56,186 nucleotides of DNA from Lachnospiraceae bacterium (GTDB lineage Bacteria; Bacillota; Clostridia; Lachnospirales; Lachnospiraceae): NCBI GenBank assembly GCA_024698555.1, contig JAILRI010000076.1, positions 1-56,186 of the forward strand. The letters are read 5' to 3'. Below, piece after piece: positions 31,231 to 39,722 of the stretch (the first letter of the stretch is position 1; each line of letters opens with the position of its first letter). A model generated the notes under the pieces. That model saw only the letters and a program-made list of their open reading frames with translations. It did no database searches and was not told the origin of the DNA. Both the position numbers and the translations under genes were made by a program.

Positions 31231-32724
31231 TCACTCCTCTTTAGCTGCGGGAGTGTTTGATACCTTCGGTGCTTCGGGCAGACCGCTAACATTGATGTTG
31301 TGGTTGACCTTCGCGTCATAGGTATAGCCCTTTAAGATGTCCTTCAGATCAAATCCAGTGGCCTCTCTCACGGATTCGAACACCTTCGCCATGACTGCGG
31401 GGGTGTAGCCGCCTACGCTGCCTACGCCGGTCTCGCCGTTTCCGCCATCGATAACGGTGATCTTGTCAATGGAAGCGATAGGAGCGGCAACCTCTTTGGC
31501 GATAGCAGGCAGCTGGTTGATGATCATCTCGGTCACAGCCGCGTTGTTATACTTCGCATATGCCAGAGCCTTCTTCTCCATAGCTTCCGCCTCGGCAACA
31601 CCCTTCGCCTGGATAGCCTCAGCCTCGGCGCGTCCTACTGCCGCGATACCTTCGGCTTCCTTCTGCTTCTGGTACATGTCCGCGTCAGCCTTTGCCTTCA
31701 GAGCCTCAGCTTCACGTTCAGCCTCATATTTCTTCGCTTCTGCCTCTCTCTGTCTTTCGATGAGTGCCGCGTCAGCCTCCTGCTGCCTGCGATACTTCTC
31801 GGCATCCGCTTTCTTACGTATCTCGGCGTTCAGCGCCTGCTCGGCAACCTCAGCCTGCTTGGTCTTGAGTTCAATCTCACGCTCCTGCCTTGCGATATCG
31901 GCGTTGGTACGCGTAACCTCAATAGTCTTACGCTGCTCTTCCTGCTGAATCTGATAAGCCGCATCGGCCTCCGCCTGCTTGGTATCGGCCTGGAGCTTTA
32001 ACTCCGACTGCTTGATCGCCAGCTCGTTCTGACGCTTTGCTATCTCGGTCTGTGACTCAACCTGAGCGTCATTGGCTTCCTTATCGGCCTTTGCCTGGGC
32101 AACCTTGATATCTCTCTCCGACTCAGCTCTTGAAATAGCTGCGGTCTTCTGGATCCTTACTACATTGTCCACACCAAGATTATCGATAACCGACTGATCG
32201 TCCATGAAATTCTGGACATTGAAGCTCGTGATCACGAGTCCCATGGCCTCAAGGTCGGGATCGGCATTTTCCTTGACCAGAGTAGCGAACTTCTGGCGGT
32301 CGGAAACCATCTCCTCGAGATGCATCTTGCCGACGATCTCACGAACATTACCTTCAAGCACCTCACGGGCCACTGCCGCGATATAATCGGGCTTCTTGTT
32401 CAGGAAGTTCCTCGCACCCTTCTTTAACAGTTCGGGCGTGTGTCCGATCTGGACATTGACCGTGGCGTCCACGTTGATATTGATGTAATCCGCCGTAGGC
32501 ACCGCCGAGCTCGTCTTAACATCGATCGAGATCAGCTGGAGCTTTAATACATCCTTCTTTTCAAAGAACGGGATCTTGATGCCCGCCCGTCCGATCAGGT
32601 ACCTGGGCTCCTTATGAAGACCCGTGATGATAAAAGCCTCATCCGGCGGAGCCTTGACATAGCCTGTGATCAAAATGATGATCAGGAAAACAACTACCGC
32701 TCCTCCAATGATATAAGGTAACAT
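31231..32724 (-). CDS. flotillin-family membrane scaffold protein
   Basis: A 497-residue SPFH/flotillin protein. One N-terminal membrane segment (residues ~3-23, YIIGGAVVVFLIIILITGYV), an SPFH/band-7 domain (~30-200, with GRAGIKIPFFEKKDVLKL and EVLEGNVREIVGKM), a long Ala/Glu/Lys-rich coiled coil with repeated EAEA motifs (~205-400) and the flotillin tail (EMIINQLPAIAKEVAAPI). It organises ordered lipid domains. The start at 32724 follows GGAGG; the open frame continues to 32823 without a site. No nfeD-type partner is adjacent. Confidence 0.93.
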   Translation of the reverse strand: MLPYIIGGAVVVFLIIILITGYVKAPPDEAFIITGLHKEPRYLIGRAGIKIPFFEKKDVLKLQLISIDVKTSSAVPTADYININVDATVNVQIGHTPELLKKGARNFLNKKPDYIAAVAREVLEGNVREIVGKMHLEEMVSDRQKFATLVKENADPDLEAMGLVITSFNVQNFMDDQSVIDNLGVDNVVRIQKTAAISRAESERDIKVAQAKADKEANDAQVESQTEIAKRQNELAIKQSELKLQADTKQAEADAAYQIQQEEQRKTIEVTRTNADIARQEREIELKTKQAEVAEQALNAEIRKKADAEKYRRQQEADAALIERQREAEAKKYEAEREAEALKAKADADMYQKQKEAEGIAAVGRAEAEAIQAKGVAEAEAMEKKALAYAKYNNAAVTEMIINQLPAIAKEVAAPIASIDKITVIDGGNGETGVGSVGGYTPAVMAKVFESVREATGFDLKDILKGYTYDAKVNHNINVSGLPEAPKVSNTPAAKEE

Positions 32725-33236
32725 AATGACCTCCCTGCGCCCCATGGCGCTGATGATGAACCGCCTTCCCCCCGCTACTGCTCTTTCGCCGTGCCGCCTC
32801 GTCATGATACACGACCCTGGCACATGTCCCGCACAATCTGTAAAGCTATAGAAGCACGACCGTTCCGTCCCGGTCGCTGCGCCTGTCAGCTGCGGTAAGG
32901 ATGGCTCCCCTTTGGTTTACACGTACAAGGATACTACGCTTTTTGTGAAATGTATACAGTAAAAAATGCGGAATAGATACCTATATTTTGCGTTTTCCGG
33001 TTACACCTGTTTACATGACTCTCTTACACCGGGATCGCAGCTAATGGCTTCTTATGGACAAGCCCCTTCAGATATGATAAACTGTATATATTGTTACTAT
33101 TCACAACCATGCTGGCGGAAACCTTCCAAAAAGCTTGCTTTTATGGAAAGGTTTCTGCGAAGATTTACCGCTTCCGGATAAAAAGTTTAAAAGGCGGGAT
33201 TCCTGAAATCTATCATTACAGAAAGGATCGCTCACC
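32725..33236. other. 512-bp divergent intergenic region
   Basis: The region separates the - strand flotillin from the + strand hydrolase and must hold both promoters, but I see no strong -35/-10 pair. It contains a dyad CGACCG-N8-CGGTCG near 32852 and a strong hairpin at 33113-33160 (GCGGAAACCTTCCA..TGGAAAGGTTTC) upstream of the hydrolase. No gene is visible. Confidence 0.5.
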
Positions 33237-34940
33237 ATGGATAAAAAACCAGAGATAAAACGTCTTGAAAATGGCGGGAGCATATGGCGCAACCGCTTTA
33301 ATACCTTTGAAGCAACGGTATATGTACCATCAAATGATAAGCCAGACGATGTCCTGAATTACGGATATCTGGCACCTTATTTGCTTATATTTGCGCCTGA
33401 GGCCCTTAATGATTCTGCTGCTGTAGAATTTGCCCGTGAAAAGGGCTTTGAAAAGCTTGCATCTGATTTTGCTACAAGTGTAGTATTTATTTATCCGACA
33501 GCCTCGGATGGCTGGAAAAACGCCGATAAAGGCATATTTGCCGAGATCCTTTCCAATTCCGCCATCCACCAATATTACAGCGACGGATATGTGACGCGTT
33601 ACAACCGCTTTACCAAACAGATCGATGATTACCGCATCCGCGGAGCGATCTTCCGGACCAATCTCTTTGGCTTCGGCGAGTCGGCTGACTACATAGCGCT
33701 TAACTGCCTTAATCATTTTGAAGGCGACGGACTGTGGGGCAGAGCCGACTCAGCGCCTGTTACCTGCATACTTACCGGACTTAGTGTAAAGCCGGTCGTG
33801 GAAGCAGACGATATTCCGGTCATTTCCATAGGCAACAGCAAAGAGATCAATGATCCGTTAAAAGAAAAATGTAAATATCTGCTGGTCAGGGATGTGTCTG
33901 CCGACCCCGGATCCTACACGGACTACATTGCCGATTTTTACGCGTTTTCCAAAAAATTCCGCAGGATGCTGGGCGAGCTGGAGCTCGATCCCGATCTGGA
34001 ATCGGAAGGACTGGTCACCGAACCCGGCATTGAGACTGTGACCACCTCACCCGACAATAAAGGAGATGACGCAGGGACTAAAACACATAGGATCGGGTAT
34101 TTTGCGTTTTACAAAAAGGGCTTATTTACTGACTTTTCCGGCAGTATTGATTCATCTGAAAGCGTTGGAACCCGCGTTCCCCTCCTCATCGCCTTCCACG
34201 GCGGCGGAGACAGCGCCTTCTACATAGCCCATCTTTCCGGCTGGGCAAAGATCGCTCTTAAGTACAGTTTCCTCCTGGTTTCGATAGAGAATCATTTAAA
34301 CAGTACCGCCACAGAGATGGTTGAACTTATAAGCCTGCTTAAAAAGAAATATCCGATAGATCCGACCCGCGTCTACGTCAGCGGCTTCTCTATGGGAGGA
34401 TGCAAGAGCTGGGATATGGTGGATGGATATCCTTTATCCATCGCCGCCGCGGCACCGATGGATGCCACCTTTGAAATGGGTCTGAACGTCTTTGGCGAGC
34501 CTTCTTCTGTGCCGCTCAATACTGAAATCTCCGTGCCTGTTTTCTACTCCGGCGGTGAGATCACGCCGTTACCTGAGCTTCCCTTCCAGGCACAGAAATG
34601 TATTGACCGTATCAAACATGTACTGGAGCTCAATAAGACCGGTAAGGCTTATGATATAAAGCTGGAAGATAAAGATAAATGGGTCAATAAAATATGGGGT
34701 ATTGACGGTGATTACAGGTGTCAGTCTTTCGACAATAGTAGAAAAGCTACTCTGACTATAGAACTGTTTAAAACCGGCAACAGGTGCTTTACCGCTCTCT
34801 CCTCAGTCAGCGGACAGGGACATGAATGCCGCGAACATACCTGTGAAAACGCCTGGAAGTTTATGTCGAATTTCCGCCGGCTTGCGGACGGCACGCTTGA
34901 AGGCGGTAATTTTGAAGACATTAAAAAAGCATTTACCTGA
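33237..34940 (+). CDS. large cytoplasmic alpha/beta hydrolase (PHB-depolymerase/esterase-like)
   Basis: A 567-residue protein without signal peptide. The C-terminal half (~280-560) is an alpha/beta hydrolase: oxyanion loop AFHGGGD at 319-325, nucleophile elbow VSGFSMGG with S385, and a possible catalytic His in SGQGHE near the end. This resembles feruloyl/acetyl-xylan esterase or PHB-depolymerase-like enzymes. The N-terminal half (~20-260) has its own hydrolase-like core (LLIFAPEAL, VVFIYPTASDGW, LFGFGESADYIAL), which suggests a duplicated, possibly inactive domain. The start has GAAAGGA before the ATG. It precedes the AAA+ gene by 120 bases. Substrate unknown; deacylation of imported sugar esters is a guess. 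Confidence 0.8.
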   Translation: MDKKPEIKRLENGGSIWRNRFNTFEATVYVPSNDKPDDVLNYGYLAPYLLIFAPEALNDSAAVEFAREKGFEKLASDFATSVVFIYPTASDGWKNADKGIFAEILSNSAIHQYYSDGYVTRYNRFTKQIDDYRIRGAIFRTNLFGFGESADYIALNCLNHFEGDGLWGRADSAPVTCILTGLSVKPVVEADDIPVISIGNSKEINDPLKEKCKYLLVRDVSADPGSYTDYIADFYAFSKKFRRMLGELELDPDLESEGLVTEPGIETVTTSPDNKGDDAGTKTHRIGYFAFYKKGLFTDFSGSIDSSESVGTRVPLLIAFHGGGDSAFYIAHLSGWAKIALKYSFLLVSIENHLNSTATEMVELISLLKKKYPIDPTRVYVSGFSMGGCKSWDMVDGYPLSIAAAAPMDATFEMGLNVFGEPSSVPLNTEISVPVFYSGGEITPLPELPFQAQKCIDRIKHVLELNKTGKAYDIKLEDKDKWVNKIWGIDGDYRCQSFDNSRKATLTIELFKTGNRCFTALSSVSGQGHECREHTCENAWKFMSNFRRLADGTLEGGNFEDIKKAFT

Positions 34941-34944
34941 GAGT

Positions 34945-34989
34945 TTTTTTCACACGGCCTTTTGTGAAAAACCCAAATAGCCACGTATA
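34945..34989. repeat. 45-nt repeat shared with 273-317
   Basis: See 273-317: 37 of 45 bases agree. It lies 5 bases after the hydrolase stop codon and includes a TTTTTTCACA..TGTGAAAAA stem. Confidence 0.6.
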
Positions 34990-34992
34990 CAA

Positions 34993-35023
34993 CACGAGAA
35001 AAAGCCTTTGCGGATTTCTCGTG
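34993..35023 (+). promoter_or_regulatory. hairpin in the AAA+ gene leader
   Basis: CACGAGAAA (34993-35001) pairs with TTTCTCGTG (35015-35023), about 40 bases before the AAA+ start. It could affect readthrough or translation. Confidence 0.35.
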
Positions 35024-35060
35024 CACTGCCTTGTGTAAACACCCTGCATGGAGGATCAAT

Positions 35061-37070
35061 ATGTCAGATTATATTGCAAGAGTATCGCTTAATTACGATT
35101 ATGCCGGAGAACGCCTTGAGGAACTTGGTGCATTCTGGAACGATTATCTCGCGGCTCTTAAGGAAAAACATTATGTCGAAATGATACTTTACCGGTTCAC
35201 CTTCGCGACCTTCACTGTTGATCGTGATATAGCGGCTTCAGCGCATTCGACAGTAAAGCCTTCCAAAGATGATGAAACCGTCTGCATAAAAACTAAAGAA
35301 GATTTTCGGATGTTCCTCTTATCCACTTGGGAAAAAAGCATTGGAAAAGCCTCTGATATCGCGGATATCCTGATCTCGGATTATTCAAATGACGAAGATG
35401 AAATATCCAAGACAGTTCGATCAATTTATAATAATTATTACGGAGTTCTGGAATATGACCGTCTGGTCTGCGAAATGTCAGCTATGATGCCGCTGCTGTC
35501 CGAAGCTGAAGCAAAAGATATAATACGACAGCAAAACTACCTGTTCGCCTTAGATCCGGGCTGCGGATTTACCTCACTAATTTGCTCATTTGGAGACTTT
35601 CTGCACCGTATCAGGGTTTACAATGACGAGGAGTATGAAAACCGTACTCTTTATGGGGAAATACTCGTAGGCTCAGAAACGGGAAACGGCTATGAATCAC
35701 AGGATGACATTATCGAAAAGCTTGATTCCATCGTAGATGATAATACCTACGATATACTCGGATTCGACATTTCGTATTTCCTTGAAGGCCGTAAAATGGA
35801 CGAACTCCGGCGTTTTATCAGGCGCTTGGACAGATATCAGGATGATTTTATCTTCGCTTTCAGAATACCGTTTTTGGAAAAACGAGCTTTTGACGAGGTT
35901 GCCGGGATCCTTTCCGATTTGATGCTGCTGAAGACCATACAGATCCCGCCGCTCCATGACAGCGTACTTGCCGAACAGATATGGAACATGCTTACCGATA
36001 AGAAATTTACGCCTGATACGAAGATCCTGAGCACGGCTCTCGACCGTATCCATCAAGAAAAAACCGATGGCCGTTTCTATGGGTTCAAAACAGCGGAAAA
36101 GATTGGTTATGAGATCATTCTTACAAAAGTACGTGATGTAATTGATAAAGAAAGAACCGGCATTGAAACCAGTCATTTGACCATAGAAACCGGAGATATT
36201 GCGAAACTGGCACGGGATACGGGTCTGAAAGCAACCGGTTACGAAGCGCTGAAAGAACTGATCGGCATGGAGGAGATCGCAGGCAGGATCAGGGATATAG
36301 TCGCTCAGGTGAAGGTGGCCATGGTCAATGAGAAGCTGGATCGACCCTGCATTCACATGCGTTTTACAGGTGCTCCCGGAACCGGTAAAACTACCGTTGC
36401 CCGTATCATTGGACAGATCATGCGTGAAGAGGGAATACTTCGCAAGGGCGGCTTCTTTGAATATACCGGCAGGGATCTGGTAGCAGAATACGTCGGACAG
36501 ACTGCTGTAAAAACTGCCCGTATCTGCCGGGATTCCTACGGTTCCGTACTCTTTGTAGACGAGGCCTACGCCCTGTATCAAAATGAATATCAGGGCAATG
36601 ATTTCGGCAGGGAGGCTCTGACAACGCTGATCAGTGAAATGGAAAACCACCGTGATGATATGCTGGTGGTCATGGCCGGTTATACAGATGAAATGGATAC
36701 GCTGATGAAGGCTAATCCCGGACTTCGCAGCCGTATGCCGTATGTACTCGAGTTTAAAAGCTATTCTAAACAACAGTTATTTGAGATTTTTATGCTCATG
36801 GTACGCAAGCATTTCACATATCATGATGATCTCGAGGATGAAGCAAAAGCCTATTTTACGGGACTTTCCGACGAATATATCGCTTCGAAGGAATTTGCGA
36901 ACGCCAGATTCGTAAGAAATCTTTACGAACGTACATGGTCCAAAGCCGCACTTCGCGCGTCTCTGGCCGGAACCACCGATATCACGCTTACGAAAGAAGA
37001 CTTTATTGCAGCACGCTGCGACAGGGAATTCAGCGAAAAACTCGAGCAGCACAAGGTCGTAGGTTTCTGA
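35061..37070 (+). CDS. CbxX/CfqX (SpoVK-like) AAA+ ATPase with long N-terminal region
   Basis: A 669-residue protein, start set by GGAGG before the ATG at 35061. The C-terminal ~270 residues are a CbxX/CfqX-type AAA+ domain: Walker A GAPGTGKT at 437-444, the pore-loop-like region EYTGRDLVAEYVGQT, Walker B VLFVDEAYAL at 496-505, MAGYTDEM (sensor 1 region) and NPGLRSRM (arginine finger). The ~390 residues before it are unusual for the family; the stretch DDFIFAFRIPFLEKRAFDEV and the following helices look like the lid of a second, degenerate AAA+ module without Walker motifs. CbxX proteins remodel Rubisco or act in sporulation and secretion-related roles; the target here is unknown. Confidence 0.88.
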   Translation: MSDYIARVSLNYDYAGERLEELGAFWNDYLAALKEKHYVEMILYRFTFATFTVDRDIAASAHSTVKPSKDDETVCIKTKEDFRMFLLSTWEKSIGKASDIADILISDYSNDEDEISKTVRSIYNNYYGVLEYDRLVCEMSAMMPLLSEAEAKDIIRQQNYLFALDPGCGFTSLICSFGDFLHRIRVYNDEEYENRTLYGEILVGSETGNGYESQDDIIEKLDSIVDDNTYDILGFDISYFLEGRKMDELRRFIRRLDRYQDDFIFAFRIPFLEKRAFDEVAGILSDLMLLKTIQIPPLHDSVLAEQIWNMLTDKKFTPDTKILSTALDRIHQEKTDGRFYGFKTAEKIGYEIILTKVRDVIDKERTGIETSHLTIETGDIAKLARDTGLKATGYEALKELIGMEEIAGRIRDIVAQVKVAMVNEKLDRPCIHMRFTGAPGTGKTTVARIIGQIMREEGILRKGGFFEYTGRDLVAEYVGQTAVKTARICRDSYGSVLFVDEAYALYQNEYQGNDFGREALTTLISEMENHRDDMLVVMAGYTDEMDTLMKANPGLRSRMPYVLEFKSYSKQQLFEIFMLMVRKHFTYHDDLEDEAKAYFTGLSDEYIASKEFANARFVRNLYERTWSKAALRASLAGTTDITLTKEDFIAARCDREFSEKLEQHKVVGF

Positions 37071-37078
37071 TCGGTTTA

Positions 37079-37243
37079 CTAGTACATCGATCGCGAAATA
37101 ACTGGACTAATGCGCCGAATGCTTGCCCGAGAGCACATGTCTGAAAACGCAGACGTAGCGGGCTACGGCGAGGCTTTCAGGCGTGTGCTATCGGGATAAG
37201 CAGGCAAGCATTCGGTCCAGTTATTTAAGAATCGATGTACTAG
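37079..37243. repeat. complete 165-bp palindromic element
   Basis: Three perfect inverted blocks from the ends inward: CTAGTACATCGAT (37079-37091) / ATCGATGTACTAG (37231-37243); AAATAACTGGA (37096-37106) / TCCAGTTATTT (37216-37226); CCGAATGCTTGCC (37115-37127) / GGCAAGCATTCGG (37203-37215). An inner hairpin CTGAAA..TTTCAG occupies 37141-37180. It lies between the converging AAA+ and GH36 genes. No ORF. MITE-like or a bidirectional terminator-type repeat; the right arm recurs at 1-59. Confidence 0.85.
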
Positions 37244-37263
37244 CTGGAGTGGATGGCAAAAAA

Positions 37264-39546
37264 TTACTCAACTGTCAGTTCCAGCACCATCCCGTCATAA
37301 TCATCATATCCGCCTATCAAGAGTGTATCTTTCTGCAGGCATATTCTTACAGACTTTCGGGCAAATACGCCGGTTATGTTTATCTTCCCTCTCTTCTTCG
37401 CCCGGGGGAATATGCCCGGGATTTCCAGATCGAAAGATTTGTTTTGCTCACCGGTATGATACCCGGCAAATATATTCACCACAACAACAGCCCTTGTGCC
37501 GTCTGCGGACACTCTGCTCACTGCCTGCCAGCCACGCAGGTCATTGAAGCTTCGCTGCTCCGGTCCAAAGCGGTAATTACGGCCGTTTTTAATCACAGGG
37601 GCACACTTCTTATAAAAGGCAATGGCTTCGTCCACTATCCCCCATTGAACATCGTTCAAGTCGCAGATATCGCCCGACAGGCACATACGTCCTAAAAATG
37701 TGTTGCTGAGTGACCAGTAAAGCCTTTTATCGTCGTCATTTTTACGAAGCACCGCCCAAATCTGGCTCTGCGCCGGGAGTATAGCCCTGGAGACATTTGC
37801 TGCGATCACGGGGATAGCGTTCCATTCATGAGCATCTGAAAATGAAGCCATGGAAGTTACGCCCTGCATGGACGGTTCCAGCCTGTGACCGCCAGATGAG
37901 CAGTTCTCAATGACTATTTCGGGTATTTCGCGTCTTATGCGTCTGAAATACTCGCGTGAGGCTTCCATGTTAAGCCTCAATCCCTCTCCGAGTGATTCCG
38001 CTCCCTCGCAGCCGATCCCCAAATTATCGTTATAATCGACCTTCAGATACCCAAAGCCATTATTTTTCAGGTTTTCGATCAGCCTCACATCCAGAAATTC
38101 CCTGACCTGCGGCTTTCTCATATCCAGAAAACGTCTGAACATGGTCTGGATCGGAAGCCCGTCGCGTTTGAGCAGGAAGTCTTCCAGCCTGAAGACCTCC
38201 GAATCCTTCCCAACCACTTCCATTTCGTACCATAGTCCGGGGATCATACCGCATTCACGTATCTTATCCGCAGTTTTTTTAAGTCCCCCCGGAAATCTGG
38301 TCTTATTCGTGATCCAGTCGCCGATATCAGACCAGTCGTTACCGTCCTTTACATGCCAGCCCGCGTCTATCACGCAGTATTTAATGCCGTGACCTTTAAG
38401 GGTCTGCGCGATCGTCTCCATCTTTTCTTCGGTCGGATTGCCCCAGCTCGTGCAGTATTCGTTGAAAATGACGGGAAGCTCCTTCTCGCTTTCAGGAACA
38501 TGTTCCAGATTCTCCATCTGCGCCGATGTCAGCCGGTAACTGATGCCGTCGATATCGTCATGAGCGACGGTCAGGATCGCTTTCGGCGTGGTAAATGTCT
38601 CTCCGGCCTTAAGCGTCTTCATCCAATGCCCAAACTCGCGGTCGGCTATACCTCCGGAAATCGAATTCTTCTCGTCTTTATTATAGACCTCCATCTGCCA
38701 GGATGCGTTATGAGCGAGCTGTGTTCCTATGGAGTACCCTTGGGGCGGATCACTCATACGCAAACACGGATGATCCCGATCAGCATCCCCATGCTTTATG
38801 CTGCCGCCGACTTTCGCTGAAACAGCACTATTTCTAACATGTGTTTCATTCGGAATACTTTGCATCGAGTCGCTGACTATCATCCACGGGAAAAACCTTC
38901 TCACCGGCATCGAACCCACTTCGCCGAATCGTTCACTGGCTGCTCCGATACGCAGCCATGCGGGTTCGAGCTCCAGATCAAGAAAATCCCTGCTCTCAAG
39001 CCTGCCTTCCATACTCCATTTGCTGCGCAGCCTGTGAAGAGTAAGATCCTGCTGACGCAGAGCTCCCCCTACGCAGGGAAAGGCACAGATATTGAATGAA
39101 GAAGCCATTTCCAGGGTTACGTCCTGTTGTCCCTTATTTTCAAACACAGAGTATGCGGTTATATACTTATCTCCTTCGCGGTACTCCAGAACAGATGTGG
39201 CTTCAAGACCGCGCCGTATGCAGGTAGTAAGGATGCGGGTAATCTTGTTTTTTTCGCTGCAGGCCCCGGCAGCACCTTCTGTCTGTTCCACCCTCTGCCC
39301 GAGAAACTCAGCCTCCCACACTGACTGGCTGTTCTTCATACTGTGTCCGTGTATGAAACCATCCGGATAAGTATCACCAACGAGCTTGAACTGCACCGCC
39401 GGCTCCACGCTCCACCAGCCTTCAGTATCTATCCTGTTGCACATGTCTGCCGGAAGCAGGGTGTATCCTACCCTCTCATCTTCCTTAAAAAACACAGCCG
39501 CCATGTCCCCCAGTGTGAAAGTGCTGTATATTTCTTTTTCCGCCAT
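37264..39546 (-). CDS. GH36-family alpha-galactosidase-like enzyme
   Basis: A 760-residue cytoplasmic glycosidase. An N-terminal beta-sandwich (~1-340) is followed by a TIM barrel with GH36/clan D marks: WGNPTEEKM (~368), VIDAGWH (~393), MIPGLWYEMEVV, nucleophile D504 in YLKVDYNDN, ENCSSGGHR (~547) and the likely acid/base D571 in SFSDAHEWNAI. The family normally reads SDxTD at that last point; the AHEWN variant suggests a specificity other than plain melibiose/raffinose cleavage. No signal peptide, so it acts on imported oligosaccharides. The start has AAGGAAACAG. It is the last gene of the - strand carbohydrate run. Confidence 0.88.
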   Translation of the reverse strand: MAEKEIYSTFTLGDMAAVFFKEDERVGYTLLPADMCNRIDTEGWWSVEPAVQFKLVGDTYPDGFIHGHSMKNSQSVWEAEFLGQRVEQTEGAAGACSEKNKITRILTTCIRRGLEATSVLEYREGDKYITAYSVFENKGQQDVTLEMASSFNICAFPCVGGALRQQDLTLHRLRSKWSMEGRLESRDFLDLELEPAWLRIGAASERFGEVGSMPVRRFFPWMIVSDSMQSIPNETHVRNSAVSAKVGGSIKHGDADRDHPCLRMSDPPQGYSIGTQLAHNASWQMEVYNKDEKNSISGGIADREFGHWMKTLKAGETFTTPKAILTVAHDDIDGISYRLTSAQMENLEHVPESEKELPVIFNEYCTSWGNPTEEKMETIAQTLKGHGIKYCVIDAGWHVKDGNDWSDIGDWITNKTRFPGGLKKTADKIRECGMIPGLWYEMEVVGKDSEVFRLEDFLLKRDGLPIQTMFRRFLDMRKPQVREFLDVRLIENLKNNGFGYLKVDYNDNLGIGCEGAESLGEGLRLNMEASREYFRRIRREIPEIVIENCSSGGHRLEPSMQGVTSMASFSDAHEWNAIPVIAANVSRAILPAQSQIWAVLRKNDDDKRLYWSLSNTFLGRMCLSGDICDLNDVQWGIVDEAIAFYKKCAPVIKNGRNYRFGPEQRSFNDLRGWQAVSRVSADGTRAVVVVNIFAGYHTGEQNKSFDLEIPGIFPRAKKRGKINITGVFARKSVRICLQKDTLLIGGYDDYDGMVLELTVE

Positions 39547-39600
39547 ATCTGTTTCCTTCTTTTTGTGTAATTACAGGGTAACTATTCCGCCTCCCTGTCA

Positions 39601-39638
39601 GATCAAAAGCCGTCAAGCCGGCTTCTGTCGTTCAGATC
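39601..39638. repeat. REP-like hairpin, TTCTGTCG variant
   Basis: The stem AAGCCGtcaaGCCGGCTT with tail CTGTCG lies inside a GATC..GATC border (39601/39634). Related to 87-109, 20488-20513 and 30017-30041. Confidence 0.5.
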
Positions 39639-39648
39639 TATTTATAGT

Positions 39649-39708
39649 GAAACACTTCCCTGTAAGACCGGTCGACATGACAGCGTCGAGTCCAAAAGGA
39701 AGTGTTTC
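39649..39708 (-). promoter_or_regulatory. 11-bp perfect inverted repeat between GH3 and GH36
   Basis: GAAACACTTCC (39649-39659) pairs with GGAAGTGTTTC (39698-39708) over a 38-base loop. No U-run follows on the - strand. It may be a weak terminator, processing site or binding site that uncouples GH36 from GH3. Confidence 0.4.
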
Positions 39709-39722
39709 CGCTTTACTTTTTA

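Noticed and set aside
35697-36773. 358-codon open frame on the - strand
   Set aside because: It is antisense to the AAA+ gene, whose Walker motifs are unmistakable. No ribosome site and no domain resemblance.
37079-37243. insertion sequence
   Set aside because: The palindrome is only ~165 bp and has no transposase ORF; at most a non-autonomous element.
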